Source: Gammaproteobacteria bacterium (lineage in GTDB: Bacteria; Pseudomonadota; Gammaproteobacteria; Ga0077554; Ga007554). Taken from it: DNA of 64,000 nucleotides. Below are positions 43,421-53,582 of this stretch, one piece after another. Position 1 is the stretch's first letter. Each line of letters opens with the position of its first letter. Position numbers and translations under genes: made by a program. The stretch lies in NCBI GenBank assembly GCA_040183005.1, contig JAMPIW010000007.1:1620188-1684187 (forward strand), in the 5' to 3' direction. The notes under the pieces are model-generated. The model was not told the DNA's origin, did no database searches, and saw nothing but the letters and a program-made list of their open reading frames with translations.

Positions 43421-44709
43421 TGGACGATATCCCGTTAAGCGTCTTATTCGGCGCGCTGGTGTTTTTGGTTGTGTTGTCGGCGTTTTTTTCCGCTGCCGAA
43501 ATCTCCCTGATGACGCTGGACCGTTATCGCCTGCGGCATTTGGCCAAAATCGGCAATCAAGGCGCAAGGCGCGCTCAGTTTCTGCTGAAACGGCCGGACC
43601 GCTTGATCGGTGTGATTCTGCTCGGCAGCAACTTCATCAATGCACTCCTTTCCACCCTGACCACGGTGACCGCCATACGGCTGCTTGGCGAACAGGAAAG
43701 CACTATTGTTATAGCAACGATTGCAATTGCCCTGATTGTGCTGATCTTTACTGATCTTGCGCCCAAGACGCTGGCCGCACTGCATCCCGAACGCATCGCC
43801 TTCCCCAGCGCCTTTGTGCTGGGGCCATTGTTGAAGTTAATCTACCCCTTGGTCTGGATGGTCAACGGCATGGCCAACAGCCTGTTGAAACTGTTCGGCG
43901 TCTCGCCCAAGGACACCGCAACCCGGACGCTGGGCAGCGAAGAAATACGCACCGTGATCAACGAGGCAGGCGCCATGATGCCGCGTAGCCACCAGAAGAT
44001 GCTGCTCAGCATCATGGATCTGGAAAAGGCCACAGTGGAAGACATCATGGTCCCGCGCAATGACATAGTGGGCATGGATCTTAATAGCGAGTGGGATGAC
44101 ATCGTCCGGCAATTAACCACCAGCCAGCACACACGCCTGCCGGTATACCGGGATCATATCGACCAGATCATCGGCTTTTTGCATGTGCGCAATGCACTGC
44201 CCCTGCTGGCCAAGGGCGAATTTGACGAACTGGCTTTGCTGCAAGTGATAAAAGAGCCCTACTTTATCCCTGAAGGCACGCCACTGAACAAACAACTGCT
44301 GAACTTTCAACAGCAAAAGCGCCGCGTTGCATTGGTGGTGGACGAATACGGCGACATTCAGGGATTGGTAACACTGGAAGACATCCTGGAAGAAATCGTC
44401 GGCGAATTCACTACCGATATTTCAGCCATCGGCAAGGAAGTACACCCGTTAAAAGATGGCACTTACTTGGTAGACGGCAGCGCCAATATCCGGGTATTAA
44501 ACCGGATCATGCACTGGGACCTCCCCACGAACGGCCCGAAAACCCTCAACGGCCTGATTCTGGAATATCTGGAAACCATCCCGGAACCCGGCACCAGCCT
44601 GATGTTGGCGGGCTACCCTGTCGAGATAGTCCAAACCACCGGCAATGCCGTAAAAACAGTCAAGATCAATCCGGGGCTGAAAAAGCCTGACGTTGCTGAA
44701 GAGTTCTAG
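43420..44709 (+). CDS. HlyC/CorC (CorB) family transporter
   Basis: A 429-residue CNNM/CorB-type protein. The N-terminal DUF21 transmembrane domain (about 1-180, beginning LSVLFGALVFLVVLSAFFSAAEISLMTLDRYRL) precedes two CBS domains (ATVEDIMVPRNDI and VVDEYGDIQGLVTLEDILEEIVGEF) and a C-terminal CorC/HlyC domain. The family exports Mg2+ (CorB) or has regulatory roles. Real start is ATG 43420; the upstream in-frame extension is noncoding overlap with ypjD. Confidence 0.93.
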   Translation: MDDIPLSVLFGALVFLVVLSAFFSAAEISLMTLDRYRLRHLAKIGNQGARRAQFLLKRPDRLIGVILLGSNFINALLSTLTTVTAIRLLGEQESTIVIATIAIALIVLIFTDLAPKTLAALHPERIAFPSAFVLGPLLKLIYPLVWMVNGMANSLLKLFGVSPKDTATRTLGSEEIRTVINEAGAMMPRSHQKMLLSIMDLEKATVEDIMVPRNDIVGMDLNSEWDDIVRQLTTSQHTRLPVYRDHIDQIIGFLHVRNALPLLAKGEFDELALLQVIKEPYFIPEGTPLNKQLLNFQQQKRRVALVVDEYGDIQGLVTLEDILEEIVGEFTTDISAIGKEVHPLKDGTYLVDGSANIRVLNRIMHWDLPTNGPKTLNGLILEYLETIPEPGTSLMLAGYPVEIVQTTGNAVKTVKINPGLKKPDVAEEF

Positions 44710-44743
44710 TCCTGCTGTGTCATAAACCTAAAAACAGCGATTC

Positions 44744-44871
44744 ACCGCAGAGGACGCGGAGAACGCAGAGGAAAAAAGACCTTGGCAAGTTGTGTCGCGC
44801 CACCCGCTGGGTGAAAGCACGTTTTACGCTAACCATCCGAATTTCTTTGCGTTCTCCGCGTCCTCTGCGGT
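44744..44871. repeat. 24-bp perfect inverted repeat downstream of corC
   Basis: Arms 44744-44767 and 44848-44871 match perfectly; flanking bases extend the similarity. The spacer is 80 nt, with a T6 run a few bases later. The GCAGAGGACGC type of arm is a dispersed extragenic repeat seen widely in environmental proteobacteria. It may end corC transcripts. Confidence 0.7.
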
Positions 44872-44900
44872 TCAATAGCTTTTTTGATAAATGTAGTTAG

Positions 44901-44940
44901 GGGTCTCGGCAACCGCTCCATGGGGCGGTTGCCGAGACCC
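44901..44940. repeat. 16-bp perfect hairpin, dispersed palindrome
   Basis: Arms 44901-44916 and 44925-44940 are exact complements, and the loop itself contains CCATGG. The right half recurs at 115-137. It lies 6 bases after the stop of the subtilase gene, so it may terminate it, although no T-run follows on minus. Confidence 0.7.
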
Positions 44941-44946
44941 TATACA

Positions 44947-47484
44947 CTACTCGCTTCCACCTGCATAGCGGATGGGTTCGGCGCGCAACCCCTGCGCGGT
45001 GAGCACCAGCCGCGGCAGGTCGAGTCCGCACCCTGGGCGGAGAATGACCTTGCCCCGGCCAACGCCAGCCCGCTGCACACTGAATGTCTGTGGAACGTCC
45101 GGCACGATTGAGAGGGAGAAAACCCCGTCTCTGTTGGTCATGGCCAACGCCTCTCGGTATAGGAAAGTGGCTTTTCCCGGCGAGGCCAGCTTGGTCAGTA
45201 TACGTGCTCCGGCAACAGGGTGACCATTGGCATCCACCACCTCGCCGAAGGCGCGGCAAGGCCGCGGAACATAGGTGCGCACCGTAACGCCGCCGATCAG
45301 CCGCCGTTCACCGTCATTAGGGGTCGCATACACTGCTATGTTGCAGTTGGCCTGGCGGCCAGGGCGTGTACCGGCAGGGGCGTTAAAGGCAACTTTCACG
45401 TTCCGTGCACAGTCGGTAAACGGGTCCAGCGCAAAGGCGGCATCGCTCACCGTACAGCGCCACCCGGCGCGATCGGAAACCGCCTTGATCTCAAACCTCG
45501 CAGGTGCCATGAGTGAATTCTCGACACGGACGTTGTATACCGAGGGGCTGATCTGAAGATTTCGTTGGGTGACGTTGTTGGTGTAATCCGCGTCGAGTCC
45601 ATAGGCGATCGAGATCTGGGCGCATTGATGATCGGAGAATGCCGGTGTCCACACCTGACTCACGGGGAGGGTTGCATGAGGATTGATAGTTACCTGTTTT
45701 GTGCCGAGGTGATGGAATTGATTATTTCCGACCGCAAAACTGTATACACCAAAATTCACCAGTATTGTAATGGGGGAGTTGCCTGTATTTTCTATTTTGA
45801 CATTGATTTGATTCGGAACGCCGGCCTTCGCGGGAGTATTCGTTGTTATGTCAACCTGATTATTCCAGGCCGGATCACCGCTCTTGAGCGGGCAGGGTTG
45901 CCCAGAAGCACCACCACTCTGGCAATTCGGAAAGCGAACATCAGTGGATTGTGCCATCGCATTTTGCAGTGCCGCGCCGACGCTCAACAAACCCCAGCCC
46001 AGCGCCGTGTCCCACACGCCTGTCGTAGATGAATATGGCGTATTGCGCGAGTTGTCAGCAGACGTTATCAGCAACTGTTTCAGGCTGTCTGGTGTCATCG
46101 CAGGAAATTTTTGCAATACTAGGGCCGCAGCACCCGATGTCATCGCCGCAGCGGGAGATGTTCCGGGGATTCCCGTGAGCGTAGTGGTACTCAGGTTCTC
46201 TCCCGGCGCAGAGAGATCGGGTTTCAACGCCAACAGATTCGGCGATGTGAAATTGAAGTCCTTTCGCGGGCCTGTCAGGTAATTAGTCCAATGAGTGTCG
46301 TCGCTGCGTGCCACTGTGTTCTTGTCATCCGTGGCATTGACACTGATAGCGAAAGAGGCCGAGGCAGGTGGCTTCGTGATTTTAGTGCCTGGCGAAGAGG
46401 CGGGGCATGACGCTGTACCGTTATTGGCGTTGGCGTAGGAGGCCACCACCACCAACCCTAGCGCCGAAAGATAGTTGGCTTGCTGCGATAGCGCATCCTT
46501 GCCGTCATCATCGACGCAGCGCGAAAAAGACAGGTTGACCACGCGAATCTTGAATTTCTGGGCATTGATGCCAACCCAGTCCACCGCCCTGGCGGTAAAG
46601 GCGGAGTCGCAATTGTATTGAACAGAAGAACCAGAAGAAGTGGTCCCGCAACGGTTGACATCAATAAGACCTGCGCCCGGCGCGATCCCGGCGCAGTTGG
46701 CGGCGGGGCCGCCGCCAGGATTTCTACAGGTCTGGCCGGCAACGCCTCGCCCCAGCGCCATTACGGCCATCGTGGTGCCATGGTTGCCGACGGTGTCCGT
46801 TGGATTCCTCAATCCGTTTCCCGAATCTGTGCTGTCCCAGGCATCGTATCCGGCAACGAATGCCGAGGATGGGAGCGTATTCAGGGATCCATCGTTGACT
46901 CCCGTGTCGACGATGGCGATATTAACCCCGCTCCCAGTCAACCCCAGATCCTGGGCAGATTGGTTCAGGTATTGGGCGCTGGCATGCGCTTGAATGGCGC
47001 GGGAGGCAACGTCCAGCTCCAGGGTTTCCGGCACCTGCCACTCGATCATCGCCACCTCGGGCCGGGCAGCAAGTGCGGACAAGTCGGAAACGGGAACATC
47101 GTTGAGGAAAACAAAACTGACCAGCTTGCCTATATAGGTTATTTTTCCGTATCGGGAAAAGATTTCCTGCACCTGCGCCGGAGGCAGGCAACGGTTTAGT
47201 GCGAGAATGATATTCGTGTGATCTTTGGGGCCGAAACGCGCCTCTATCTCGTCGTCGATGAAGTTGCGGTTCTGGTCGCGAACCCAGGTGAGATGCTTGT
47301 GCTGCCCAATCAGGATGGGATTCGAGTGCGACTTCACAACTTCTTGCCAGGAAAGCGGCGTATATGCTGTTGCGTACAATGGCACACTCGTAAAAATAAG
47401 CAGCAATGACGAGAAGGCGATAACGAACTGCCTTGTGAGTTGCATCACTTTCTCTGACACGTAAAAATCCACCTGGGTTTTCAT
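44947..47484 (-). CDS. S8 (subtilisin-like) peptidase, secreted
   Basis: An 845-residue exported serine protease. The signal peptide (about 1-38) is followed by a propeptide-like region (40-170) and the peptidase domain. Catalytic residues are Asp in AIVDTGVND, His in GNHGTTMAVMALG and Ser in PGTSPAAAMTSG. A CARDB-like/beta-sandwich region follows (PAKAGVPNQINVKIENTGNSP). The C-terminal part (about 745-830) looks like a carboxypeptidase regulatory-like domain (FGEVVDANGHPVAGARI). Several Cys pairs suggest disulfides. It has no GlyGly-CTERM tail, unlike the other subtilase at 30467-32500. RBS AGGGAG precedes the ATG. Confidence 0.9.
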   Translation of the reverse strand: MKTQVDFYVSEKVMQLTRQFVIAFSSLLLIFTSVPLYATAYTPLSWQEVVKSHSNPILIGQHKHLTWVRDQNRNFIDDEIEARFGPKDHTNIILALNRCLPPAQVQEIFSRYGKITYIGKLVSFVFLNDVPVSDLSALAARPEVAMIEWQVPETLELDVASRAIQAHASAQYLNQSAQDLGLTGSGVNIAIVDTGVNDGSLNTLPSSAFVAGYDAWDSTDSGNGLRNPTDTVGNHGTTMAVMALGRGVAGQTCRNPGGGPAANCAGIAPGAGLIDVNRCGTTSSGSSVQYNCDSAFTARAVDWVGINAQKFKIRVVNLSFSRCVDDDGKDALSQQANYLSALGLVVVASYANANNGTASCPASSPGTKITKPPASASFAISVNATDDKNTVARSDDTHWTNYLTGPRKDFNFTSPNLLALKPDLSAPGENLSTTTLTGIPGTSPAAAMTSGAAALVLQKFPAMTPDSLKQLLITSADNSRNTPYSSTTGVWDTALGWGLLSVGAALQNAMAQSTDVRFPNCQSGGASGQPCPLKSGDPAWNNQVDITTNTPAKAGVPNQINVKIENTGNSPITILVNFGVYSFAVGNNQFHHLGTKQVTINPHATLPVSQVWTPAFSDHQCAQISIAYGLDADYTNNVTQRNLQISPSVYNVRVENSLMAPARFEIKAVSDRAGWRCTVSDAAFALDPFTDCARNVKVAFNAPAGTRPGRQANCNIAVYATPNDGERRLIGGVTVRTYVPRPCRAFGEVVDANGHPVAGARILTKLASPGKATFLYREALAMTNRDGVFSLSIVPDVPQTFSVQRAGVGRGKVILRPGCGLDLPRLVLTAQGLRAEPIRYAGGSE

Positions 47485-47557
47485 GGCTCATCTCCCTGCA
47501 AGGGTAAAGAATTTATTGTATTTCTGGCACGGCAGAGTCATTGAACCACATGATGAT

Positions 47558-47591
47558 CGAAGCATTTTTGACGCAGATCAAAAATGCTTCG
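47558..47591. promoter_or_regulatory. 14-bp perfect palindrome upstream of the subtilase
   Basis: Arms 47558-47571 and 47578-47591 are exact complements with a 6-nt loop, 74-107 bases 5' of the protease start. The position suits an operator or a leader hairpin. The rest of the 47485-47693 gap shows nothing recognisable. Confidence 0.5.
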
Positions 47592-47693
47592 GATTTATAT
47601 AAAATCAATCAATAGTGGGATCGCAGGGTGAATCACCTCATTGGCAAGAAGGCCGGGCGACTACCAGCGCCTGCGTGAGGTACGTGTTCGTTT

Positions 47694-48443
47694 TCACCCC
47701 ACACTAAGCAGCGCAAGCGTCACGAGAGTGGTTGCTTCGGCAATTTCGACCAATGCCCCGGCGGTATCGCCTGTTGCGCCGCCAATGCGTTTTATCATCA
47801 ACAGGCGCAATGAGATAAATACGCTGACGCAGGCCAGCAATAGCCAGAGCCCTTGCGCACCGGCGGCGCTGATGAGGACTATGGCTGTGGCAGTGATTAC
47901 GATGATGCCGGATTTTCTGGGCAGGTGTGCTGCCATGGCCGATCCCAGACCATTGGCGCGTACATAGGTGGTGGTGAGGAACAGCAGGGGTAGTGCAGTG
48001 CGACCAATGATGGGGGCTGCGATGAGTGCGAAGGTGTTTTGCGCTGATATGACAGCCACGAGGGCGGCGAATTTGATGAGCAACACAACCACCAGTGCAA
48101 CCACGCCAGCGGGGCCACAGCAGGGGTCTTTCATGATGGCTAGTGTGCGTTCGTAGTCACCGTGACCGCCGAGCCAGGCGTCGGCGCTGTCGGCGAGGCC
48201 GTCGAGGTGTAATGCGCCAGTGATCAGCACCCAGGCGGCGAGCAGAAGTGCGGCGCGCAATAACGTGTCGGCGTTGTGCAACAAGGCGTTCAGCCCGGCG
48301 AGCAGCAGGCCGATGAGCAGGCCTACCAGGGGATAGTAGAGCATAGAGCGGCCGAGCATTTGCTGGCTGGGTATTTCACGCAGCCGGATTGGCAGGCGAG
48401 TGAGAAATTGCAGGGCGATGAGCAGGGGTTGGAGGATGTTCAT
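47694..48443 (-). CDS. cobS: adenosylcobinamide-GDP ribazoletransferase (cobalamin synthase)
   Basis: A 249-residue membrane enzyme that joins adenosylcobinamide-GDP to alpha-ribazole, the last steps of B12 assembly. Several hydrophobic helices and the conserved GALHLDGLADSADAWLGG with DPCCGPAGVVALV (metal/substrate region) identify it. It is the last gene visible in the minus-strand cobalamin operon, 49 bases after cobT. No terminator is evident beyond it. Confidence 0.93.
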   Translation of the reverse strand: MNILQPLLIALQFLTRLPIRLREIPSQQMLGRSMLYYPLVGLLIGLLLAGLNALLHNADTLLRAALLLAAWVLITGALHLDGLADSADAWLGGHGDYERTLAIMKDPCCGPAGVVALVVVLLIKFAALVAVISAQNTFALIAAPIIGRTALPLLFLTTTYVRANGLGSAMAAHLPRKSGIIVITATAIVLISAAGAQGLWLLLACVSVFISLRLLMIKRIGGATGDTAGALVEIAEATTLVTLALLSVG

Positions 48444-48492
48444 GTTGGATTTTCACCCTCCCCCTGCCCTGTTGAAAGAAATGAAATCGGGA

Positions 48493-49545
48493 TCAACACT
48501 TCTTAGATACGGCGGCTTCGGCGAAGGTAGCCATGCCGTTATGGAGTGCGCAGGCAAGCCGCAACAGTGGTACGGCCATTGCCGCGCCGCTGCCTTCGCC
48601 CAGGCGCATACCGAGATTGAGCAGGGGTTTGGCGTCGAGGGCGGTGAGGATGCGGGTGTGGCCGGGCTCGGCGGAACTGTGGGCGTACATGAACCATTGC
48701 GCGGTGCCGGGGCACAACCGTTCGGCGGTCAGCGCCGCCGCTGAGCTGATGAAACCATCCACCAGTATGGGCAGGCCTGTTTTTGCGCAGGCGAGGTAGG
48801 CGCCCGCGAGGGCGGCAATCTCGAAGCCTCCCAGACGGCGCAAGGCCTCGCTGGGGTCGGCAAGATGATCGGCGTGCAGGGTCAACGCGCGCTGGATGAC
48901 TTCAACTTTATGATCTACCCCGGCGCGGTCGAGGCCGGTTCCTGGTCCCGCCAGGTGTTGCGGTGTTTCATTGAGCAGCGCGCACGCCAGTGCGGCCGCG
49001 GCGGTGGTGTTGCCTATGCCCATTTCACCACCAATATAGAGTTGCGCCCCGGCCTGTTTGGCGCGCGCGGCGCTGTCTCGGCCGGCATGCAGTGCGGCGG
49101 CGTACTGCGCTGGGGTCATGGCGGCTTCTACGGTGAAATTGGCCGTGCCCGGCCCAAGGCACAGGCGTGTGACATTCGCTATGTCACCAGGGTCATTCAC
49201 CGTTCCCAGATTGATGACTTCCAGGTCGGCGCCCAGCGTCCGCGCCAGTACGCTGATGGCGGCACCACCGTGCGCAAAATTACGCACCATCTCGCCGGTG
49301 ACGGCCTGAGGAAAGGCGGAGACACCCTCGGCAGCAACGCCATGGTCGCCAGCAAATACGGCGATCCATACTGCGTCAACGACGGGCTGTTCCGTGCCTT
49401 GCATGGCTGCGAGGCGTATCGCCAGGTTTTCAAGTTCGCCCAGTGCGCCGGGCGGCTTGGTCAGTTGCATTTGCCGCGCTTGCGCGGCGCTGCCTGCCGC
49501 TGCGTTCAGGGACTGACAAGGGGGGTATAACCATTCGATATTCAC
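48493..49545 (-). CDS. cobT: nicotinate-nucleotide-dimethylbenzimidazole phosphoribosyltransferase
   Basis: Makes alpha-ribazole phosphate, activating the dimethylbenzimidazole base supplied by the BluB part of the operon. The 350-residue product has [28 protein letters not shown] and [16 protein letters not shown], the family landmarks around the substrate pocket; the catalytic Glu lies near the C-terminus (RLGEGSGA). GTG 49545 is preceded by AGGAGAG and overlaps the cobU stop as GTGA. Confidence 0.95.
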   Translation of the reverse strand: MNIEWLYPPCQSLNAAAGSAAQARQMQLTKPPGALGELENLAIRLAAMQGTEQPVVDAVWIAVFAGDHGVAAEGVSAFPQAVTGEMVRNFAHGGAAISVLARTLGADLEVINLGTVNDPGDIANVTRLCLGPGTANFTVEAAMTPAQYAAALHAGRDSAARAKQAGAQLYIGGEMGIGNTTAAAALACALLNETPQHLAGPGTGLDRAGVDHKVEVIQRALTLHADHLADPSEALRRLGGFEIAALAGAYLACAKTGLPILVDGFISSAAALTAERLCPGTAQWFMYAHSSAEPGHTRILTALDAKPLLNLGMRLGEGSGAAMAVPLLRLACALHNGMATFAEAAVSKKC

Positions 49546-50063
49546 AAAGACTCTCCTTTTAGTGTTAGGGGCAGACCCGCAACGGTGAGTGTCACGCGTT
49601 CGCACAGTCCTGCCAGTGCTTGATGCAGCCACCCGGCTTCGTCGCAGAAGCGGCGGGTCAATTCGCCCAGCGGCACCACGCCCAACCCGGTTTCGTTGCT
49701 GACCAGAATGATATGTCCCGGCAGGTGGGGCAACGCGGTGAGCAGCGCCTCGCGTTGCGTGGCGTAATCCGCGCCATTGTTTTTAATCAGCAGGTTGGTT
49801 AACCATAATGTCAGGCAGTCCACCACCAGGCAGTAGTCGGGATGGGCATGTGCCTCCAATACCGCAGCCAGGTTGTGTGGCTCCTCGATCAGTTTCCAGT
49901 CGGACGGGCGTCTAAGCTGATGCACTTGAATGCGCTGGCGCATTTCTTCATCACCCGTTGTCGCCGTGGCGATGTAGGTGACATTCAGGCCGCTGGTCAG
50001 CGCGCGCTGTTCGGCCAAGCGGCTCTTGCCGGAGCGCACGCCACCCAGGATCAATTCTTTCAT
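49542..50063 (-). CDS. cobU: bifunctional adenosylcobinamide kinase / adenosylcobinamide-phosphate guanylyltransferase
   Basis: Phosphorylates adenosylcobinamide and then adds GMP, forming the nucleotide-loop precursor. The 173-residue chain has the P-loop [12 protein letters not shown] at the N-terminus and the guanylyltransferase [12 protein letters not shown] region with a histidine in HQLRRPSDW near residue 50, equivalent to the GMP-accepting His. It overlaps cobQ upstream (ATGA) and cobT downstream (GTGA), so the three are translationally coupled. Confidence 0.95.
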   Translation of the reverse strand: MKELILGGVRSGKSRLAEQRALTSGLNVTYIATATTGDEEMRQRIQVHQLRRPSDWKLIEEPHNLAAVLEAHAHPDYCLVVDCLTLWLTNLLIKNNGADYATQREALLTALPHLPGHIILVSNETGLGVVPLGELTRRFCDEAGWLHQALAGLCERVTLTVAGLPLTLKGESL

Positions 50064-51656
50064 GGGGCCATGTCCTCTTTGGCGGCGAGATTCAATACCA
50101 AAAGCCGGGTCAGGGTGGCCATGTCGAGATGCGCATCCACCGTATCCGCCAAACGCTCGATAGCGCTCTCACGCAGGGCGGCGTAGTCCACGGGTTGCGC
50201 CCCTGCAAGCCCTGCCCAGCGCAGCAACTCCAAACAAGCATCTCTGTTTTCAAACACGCCATGCAGGTACGTGCCGAGGACTTGCCCGTCGTTGGACACG
50301 GCGCCATCGGTACCGCCGATGTCGAACAGCACAACAGGATTTTCGAGTGCAGGCCCGGTGGTGACGCCCGCGTGGATTTCGTATCCCGTAACCTCTGCCC
50401 CGGAGACTGCGAGCGTGCCACGCACTGTGCGCAACTGTTTTTCTGGCTCCAGCGTCGTGCGTATATCGAGCAATCCTAACCCAAGACTTGCGCCCGGCTC
50501 GCCTTCAAGGCCGTGGGGGTCGTGGATGTCATGGCCGAGCATCTGAAAACCGCCGCAAATGCCGATCAGCTTGCCGCCGTAACGCAGGTGGCGCTGGATG
50601 GCCTGCTCCCAGCCGTGTTCGCGCAACCAGGCCAGGTCGGCACGCACGCTCTTGCTGCCGGGCAGGATGATGAGATCGGCGGGCGGGGGCGTTTCGTCCG
50701 GCCCCACATAGCGGAACGCGATTTGGGGATGCAGGCGCAGCGGGTCGAAGTCGGTGTGGTTGCTGATGCGCGGCAGCGCTGGGACAATGACGTGCAGGGA
50801 TGCGCTAATGTCGCGAGAGCCATGGATGGCGGGAGTGATGACGTGCAGGGATGGCGCTAATGTCGCGAGAGCCATGGATGGCGGGAGCGACGACGCGCAA
50901 ATGTTCAGCCTGTGTCTCTTGCAACGCTACGCCGCGCGGCAGCGCGTCTTCCGCCTCCAGATGCAGCCCATGCAGATAGGGCAATACGCCAAGCACCGGC
51001 TTTTTTGTTTTGTCTTCCAGCCAGTCCAGGCCCGGCTGGAGCAAGGCCAGATCACCACGGAAGCGGTTGATGACAAAACCGGCTACACGCGCCTGCTCGC
51101 TTTCAGACAGCAGCGCCAACGTGCCGACGAGATGGGCGAAGACACCGCCACGGTCGATGTCGGCGATCAGGATGACGGGACAGTCCACCGCTTCGGCAAA
51201 GCCCATATTGGCGATATCGCCCGCGCGCAGATTGATCTCCGCCGGGCTGCCTGCACCCTCCACCACAATCGCCTCGTAATCGGCCAGCAATCGCGCATGG
51301 GATGTCAGGACGGCGTCGCGCGCCACGCGCTTGTAGTCGTGGTAGGCGCGGGCATCCATCTTGCCAATAGCGTGCCCGTGAATGATGACTTGCGCACCCA
51401 CATCAGTGTTGGGTTTGAGCAGCACCGGGTTGAAGTCGGTGTGGGGTGGCAAGCCACACGCCTGCGCCTGCACCGCCTGAGCGCGGCCGATTTCGCCGCC
51501 GTCCGCGGTTACAGCACTGTTCAGTGCCATGTTCTGCGGTTTGAATGGCGCCACGCGCACACCCTTCCGCGCCAGCCAGCGGCACAGCGCCGTGACCAAC
51601 GTGCTCTTGCCGGCATCGGAGGTGGTGCCCTGGATCATCAGGGTGCGGGCGGTCAT
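50060..51656 (-). pseudogene. cobQ: cobyric acid synthase, frameshifted by an in-gene tandem repeat
   Basis: CobQ amidates four side chains of adenosylcobyrinic acid a,c-diamide using glutamine. Two frames carry the parts. Residues 1-255 (from ATG 51656) hold the P-loop [11 protein letters not shown] and dethiobiotin-synthetase-like domain. A second frame (ending 50060) holds the class I glutamine amidotransferase domain with nucleophile Cys in [12 protein letters not shown]. They are separated by a 103-bp stretch of two tandem repeats (50785-50887). Removing exactly 103 bp would give [12 protein letters not shown] in one frame, as in intact CobQ. So the gene is broken as sequenced, unless the repeat is an assembly error or frameshifting restores it. 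Confidence 0.85.
50785..50887. repeat. two tandem 51/52-bp repeat units inside cobQ
   Basis: Units 50785-50835 and 50836-50887 are nearly identical; they differ by one inserted base and a few end positions. The unit contains the short palindrome CCATGG and GTCGCGAGAGCC. Short tracts such as GACGTGCAGGG (close to the host GACGACGCGC) at the joints suggest insertion or slippage at the host sequence. The total, 103 bp, is not a multiple of three. Confidence 0.85.
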
Positions 51657-52687
51657 GTGCTGGCCTGGGTGAGATTCATCGCAGTCATGTGGGCCAGTGC
51701 AGTGTTCAGTCGCTGCCAGTCAGACTCGCATCCCGGCAGACCGAAGCGCAGACTGCATGGTTCGGTAAACAGACGCGTCAGGATGCTCGCGCGCGCGAGT
51801 CTGTCATGCAGATAGGCCGCCTGCGGCGTGAGCAGCCACTGGAACAGGGCACAGCCGCCGTCGGGCGCGAATCCGTGCTGCGCAAGTAACGCGCGCAGGC
51901 GTGCGCTGTCGTCGAGAAGGCTTTGGCGCGCCCTGTTCTGCCACACGCGATCTCCAAGCGCCGCCGTAGCCACCCAACGCGCAGGCGCGGTGACGGCCCA
52001 GGGACCAAGGTGTGTGTGGAGTCGCGACAGCAATTCAGGTTGCGCGCACACAAAACCCACGCGCGCGCCAGCCAGACCGAAAAACTTGCCCAGCGAACGC
52101 AACACTATCAGGCCGGGCCGCCAGCTGTGATTGCAAAGGCTGTGTTCAGGCGTGATATCCATGAACGCCTCATCCACCACCAGCCAGCCGCCGCAGGCGG
52201 CGAGCTGCGCATGCCAATCGAGCAATTGATCCACCGCGAAGCGCGCGCCAGTGGGATTGTTGGGATGAATGAGCACCAGCACATCCGATGACGGCACGGC
52301 ATCATTCACTTGTTCGGTGGTGACGGGCATCACCGTATGACCCGCGCGCCGCCAGGCTGCCGCATGCTCGGCGTAGCCTGGATCAAGCACGCTGACACGA
52401 GAGTGCACGCGCAGTTGTGGCAGCGCCTGGATCGCCGCCTGTGAACCGGCGACCGGCAAGAGATGTTCGGCGCCGTAATACGCTCGCGCAGCCTGTTCGA
52501 GTCCGTCATCGTCTTCGGGAAGACGTGACCAGGCCGAGGCCGGGACCATCGTCACGGGCCAGCCGTTGGGATTGATGCCGGTGGAGAGATCAAGCCACTC
52601 TGCGAGAGGAATATCGTAGCGCGCAGCGGCCAGACGCAGACGGCCACCGTGGTGCAATAGGCCCTGCTGTTCAGCGTGACGTGACAT
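51653..52687 (-). CDS. cobD: threonine-phosphate decarboxylase
   Basis: A PLP enzyme that makes (R)-1-amino-2-propanol phosphate, the linker between corrin and nucleotide loop. The 344-residue product is an aminotransferase-fold protein: [25 protein letters not shown] and the PLP-lysine motif [18 protein letters not shown]. Start ATG 52687 lies inside the end of cbiB (17-base overlap), which fits translational coupling. It is often named CobC in the aerobic nomenclature. Confidence 0.94.
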   Translation of the reverse strand: MSRHAEQQGLLHHGGRLRLAAARYDIPLAEWLDLSTGINPNGWPVTMVPASAWSRLPEDDDGLEQAARAYYGAEHLLPVAGSQAAIQALPQLRVHSRVSVLDPGYAEHAAAWRRAGHTVMPVTTEQVNDAVPSSDVLVLIHPNNPTGARFAVDQLLDWHAQLAACGGWLVVDEAFMDITPEHSLCNHSWRPGLIVLRSLGKFFGLAGARVGFVCAQPELLSRLHTHLGPWAVTAPARWVATAALGDRVWQNRARQSLLDDSARLRALLAQHGFAPDGGCALFQWLLTPQAAYLHDRLARASILTRLFTEPCSLRFGLPGCESDWQRLNTALAHMTAMNLTQAST

Positions 52688-53582
52688 AGTCGACCAACCA
52701 TCCTCCCACAAACAAAACCAGCAACCAGATCACCAGTGAGCGATTTATCAGGCGCAGCGCGCGGTCAATGTCGTGGGCATCAGGTGCCTGTCCTTCACCG
52801 AGCGGTGAACGCATCTGCGTCACACCGTGATAAATCGCTGGCCCGCCGATCAACACACCGAGACTGCCGGCGCCCGCTGCCATCACCGGCCCGGCGTTCG
52901 GGCTCTTCCAGGCGGCACCTTGGGTACGCCAACACCGCAGCGCGCGCGTAAAATGGCCAGCCACGGCATAGCCCAGCGCCGTCAGCCGCGCCGGCACGAA
53001 GTTCAACACATCATCCAGCCGCGCCGCAGCCCAGCCGAAACGCAGGTAGCGTTCGTTGCGATAGCCCCACATGGCGTCCAGCGTGTTGGCAAGGCGATAA
53101 AGCACCACACCCGGCGCGCCCGCCACCACGAACCAGAAGATAGCACCGAAGATGGCGTCGTTGCCGTTTTCCAACACGGATTCGACTGTCGCTTTGACCG
53201 CACCCTCATGGTCGAGTGTAGTCGTATCGCGGCTGACCATGAACCCGACCCGTTGCCGCGCCACGGACAGATCATCCGCTGCCAATGCGTTGCGCACACG
53301 CCCGGCATGTTCACCGAGACTGTTCCAACCGATGGCGAGATAGAGCAGCAGCGCATCGAGCGCAGCACCCCAGGGCAACCATTGCGAAACCCAAGCGAGC
53401 AGGGTGAACGGCGCGAGCAGCAGCAGTACCGCTGCTACGCCGCGTGCGTGCGAGTCAATATAGATGCGTCGCTCGAACGCTTGCGCAAGGCGCCCGAAGC
53501 CGACCAGCGGATGAAAACGGCGCGGCTCGCCGAGACAGGCATCAAGAACAAGTGCCGCGAACACGATCAGCGCCGTCGTCAT
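52671..53582 (-). CDS. cbiB: adenosylcobinamide-phosphate synthase
   Basis: An integral membrane enzyme joining adenosylcobyric acid to aminopropanol phosphate. The 303-residue chain has the CbiB landmarks ACLGEPRRFHPLVGFGRLAQ, SRDTTTLDHEGAVKATVESVLENGNDAI and FWFVVAGAPGVVLYRLANTLDAMWGY, with four or more hydrophobic segments. It acts just before CobU in the pathway. It overlaps the cysG-bluB fusion by 4 bases at its start. Confidence 0.95.
   Translation of the reverse strand: MTTALIVFAALVLDACLGEPRRFHPLVGFGRLAQAFERRIYIDSHARGVAAVLLLLAPFTLLAWVSQWLPWGAALDALLLYLAIGWNSLGEHAGRVRNALAADDLSVARQRVGFMVSRDTTTLDHEGAVKATVESVLENGNDAIFGAIFWFVVAGAPGVVLYRLANTLDAMWGYRNERYLRFGWAAARLDDVLNFVPARLTALGYAVAGHFTRALRCWRTQGAAWKSPNAGPVMAAGAGSLGVLIGGPAIYHGVTQMRSPLGEGQAPDAHDIDRALRLINRSLVIWLLVLFVGGWLVDYVTSR

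Noticed and set aside
50805-51656. Two separate genes instead of one broken cobQ
   Set aside because: The halves match the N- and C-terminal domains of one protein, and removing 103 bp joins them in frame; a natural split would not place a tandem repeat at the break.
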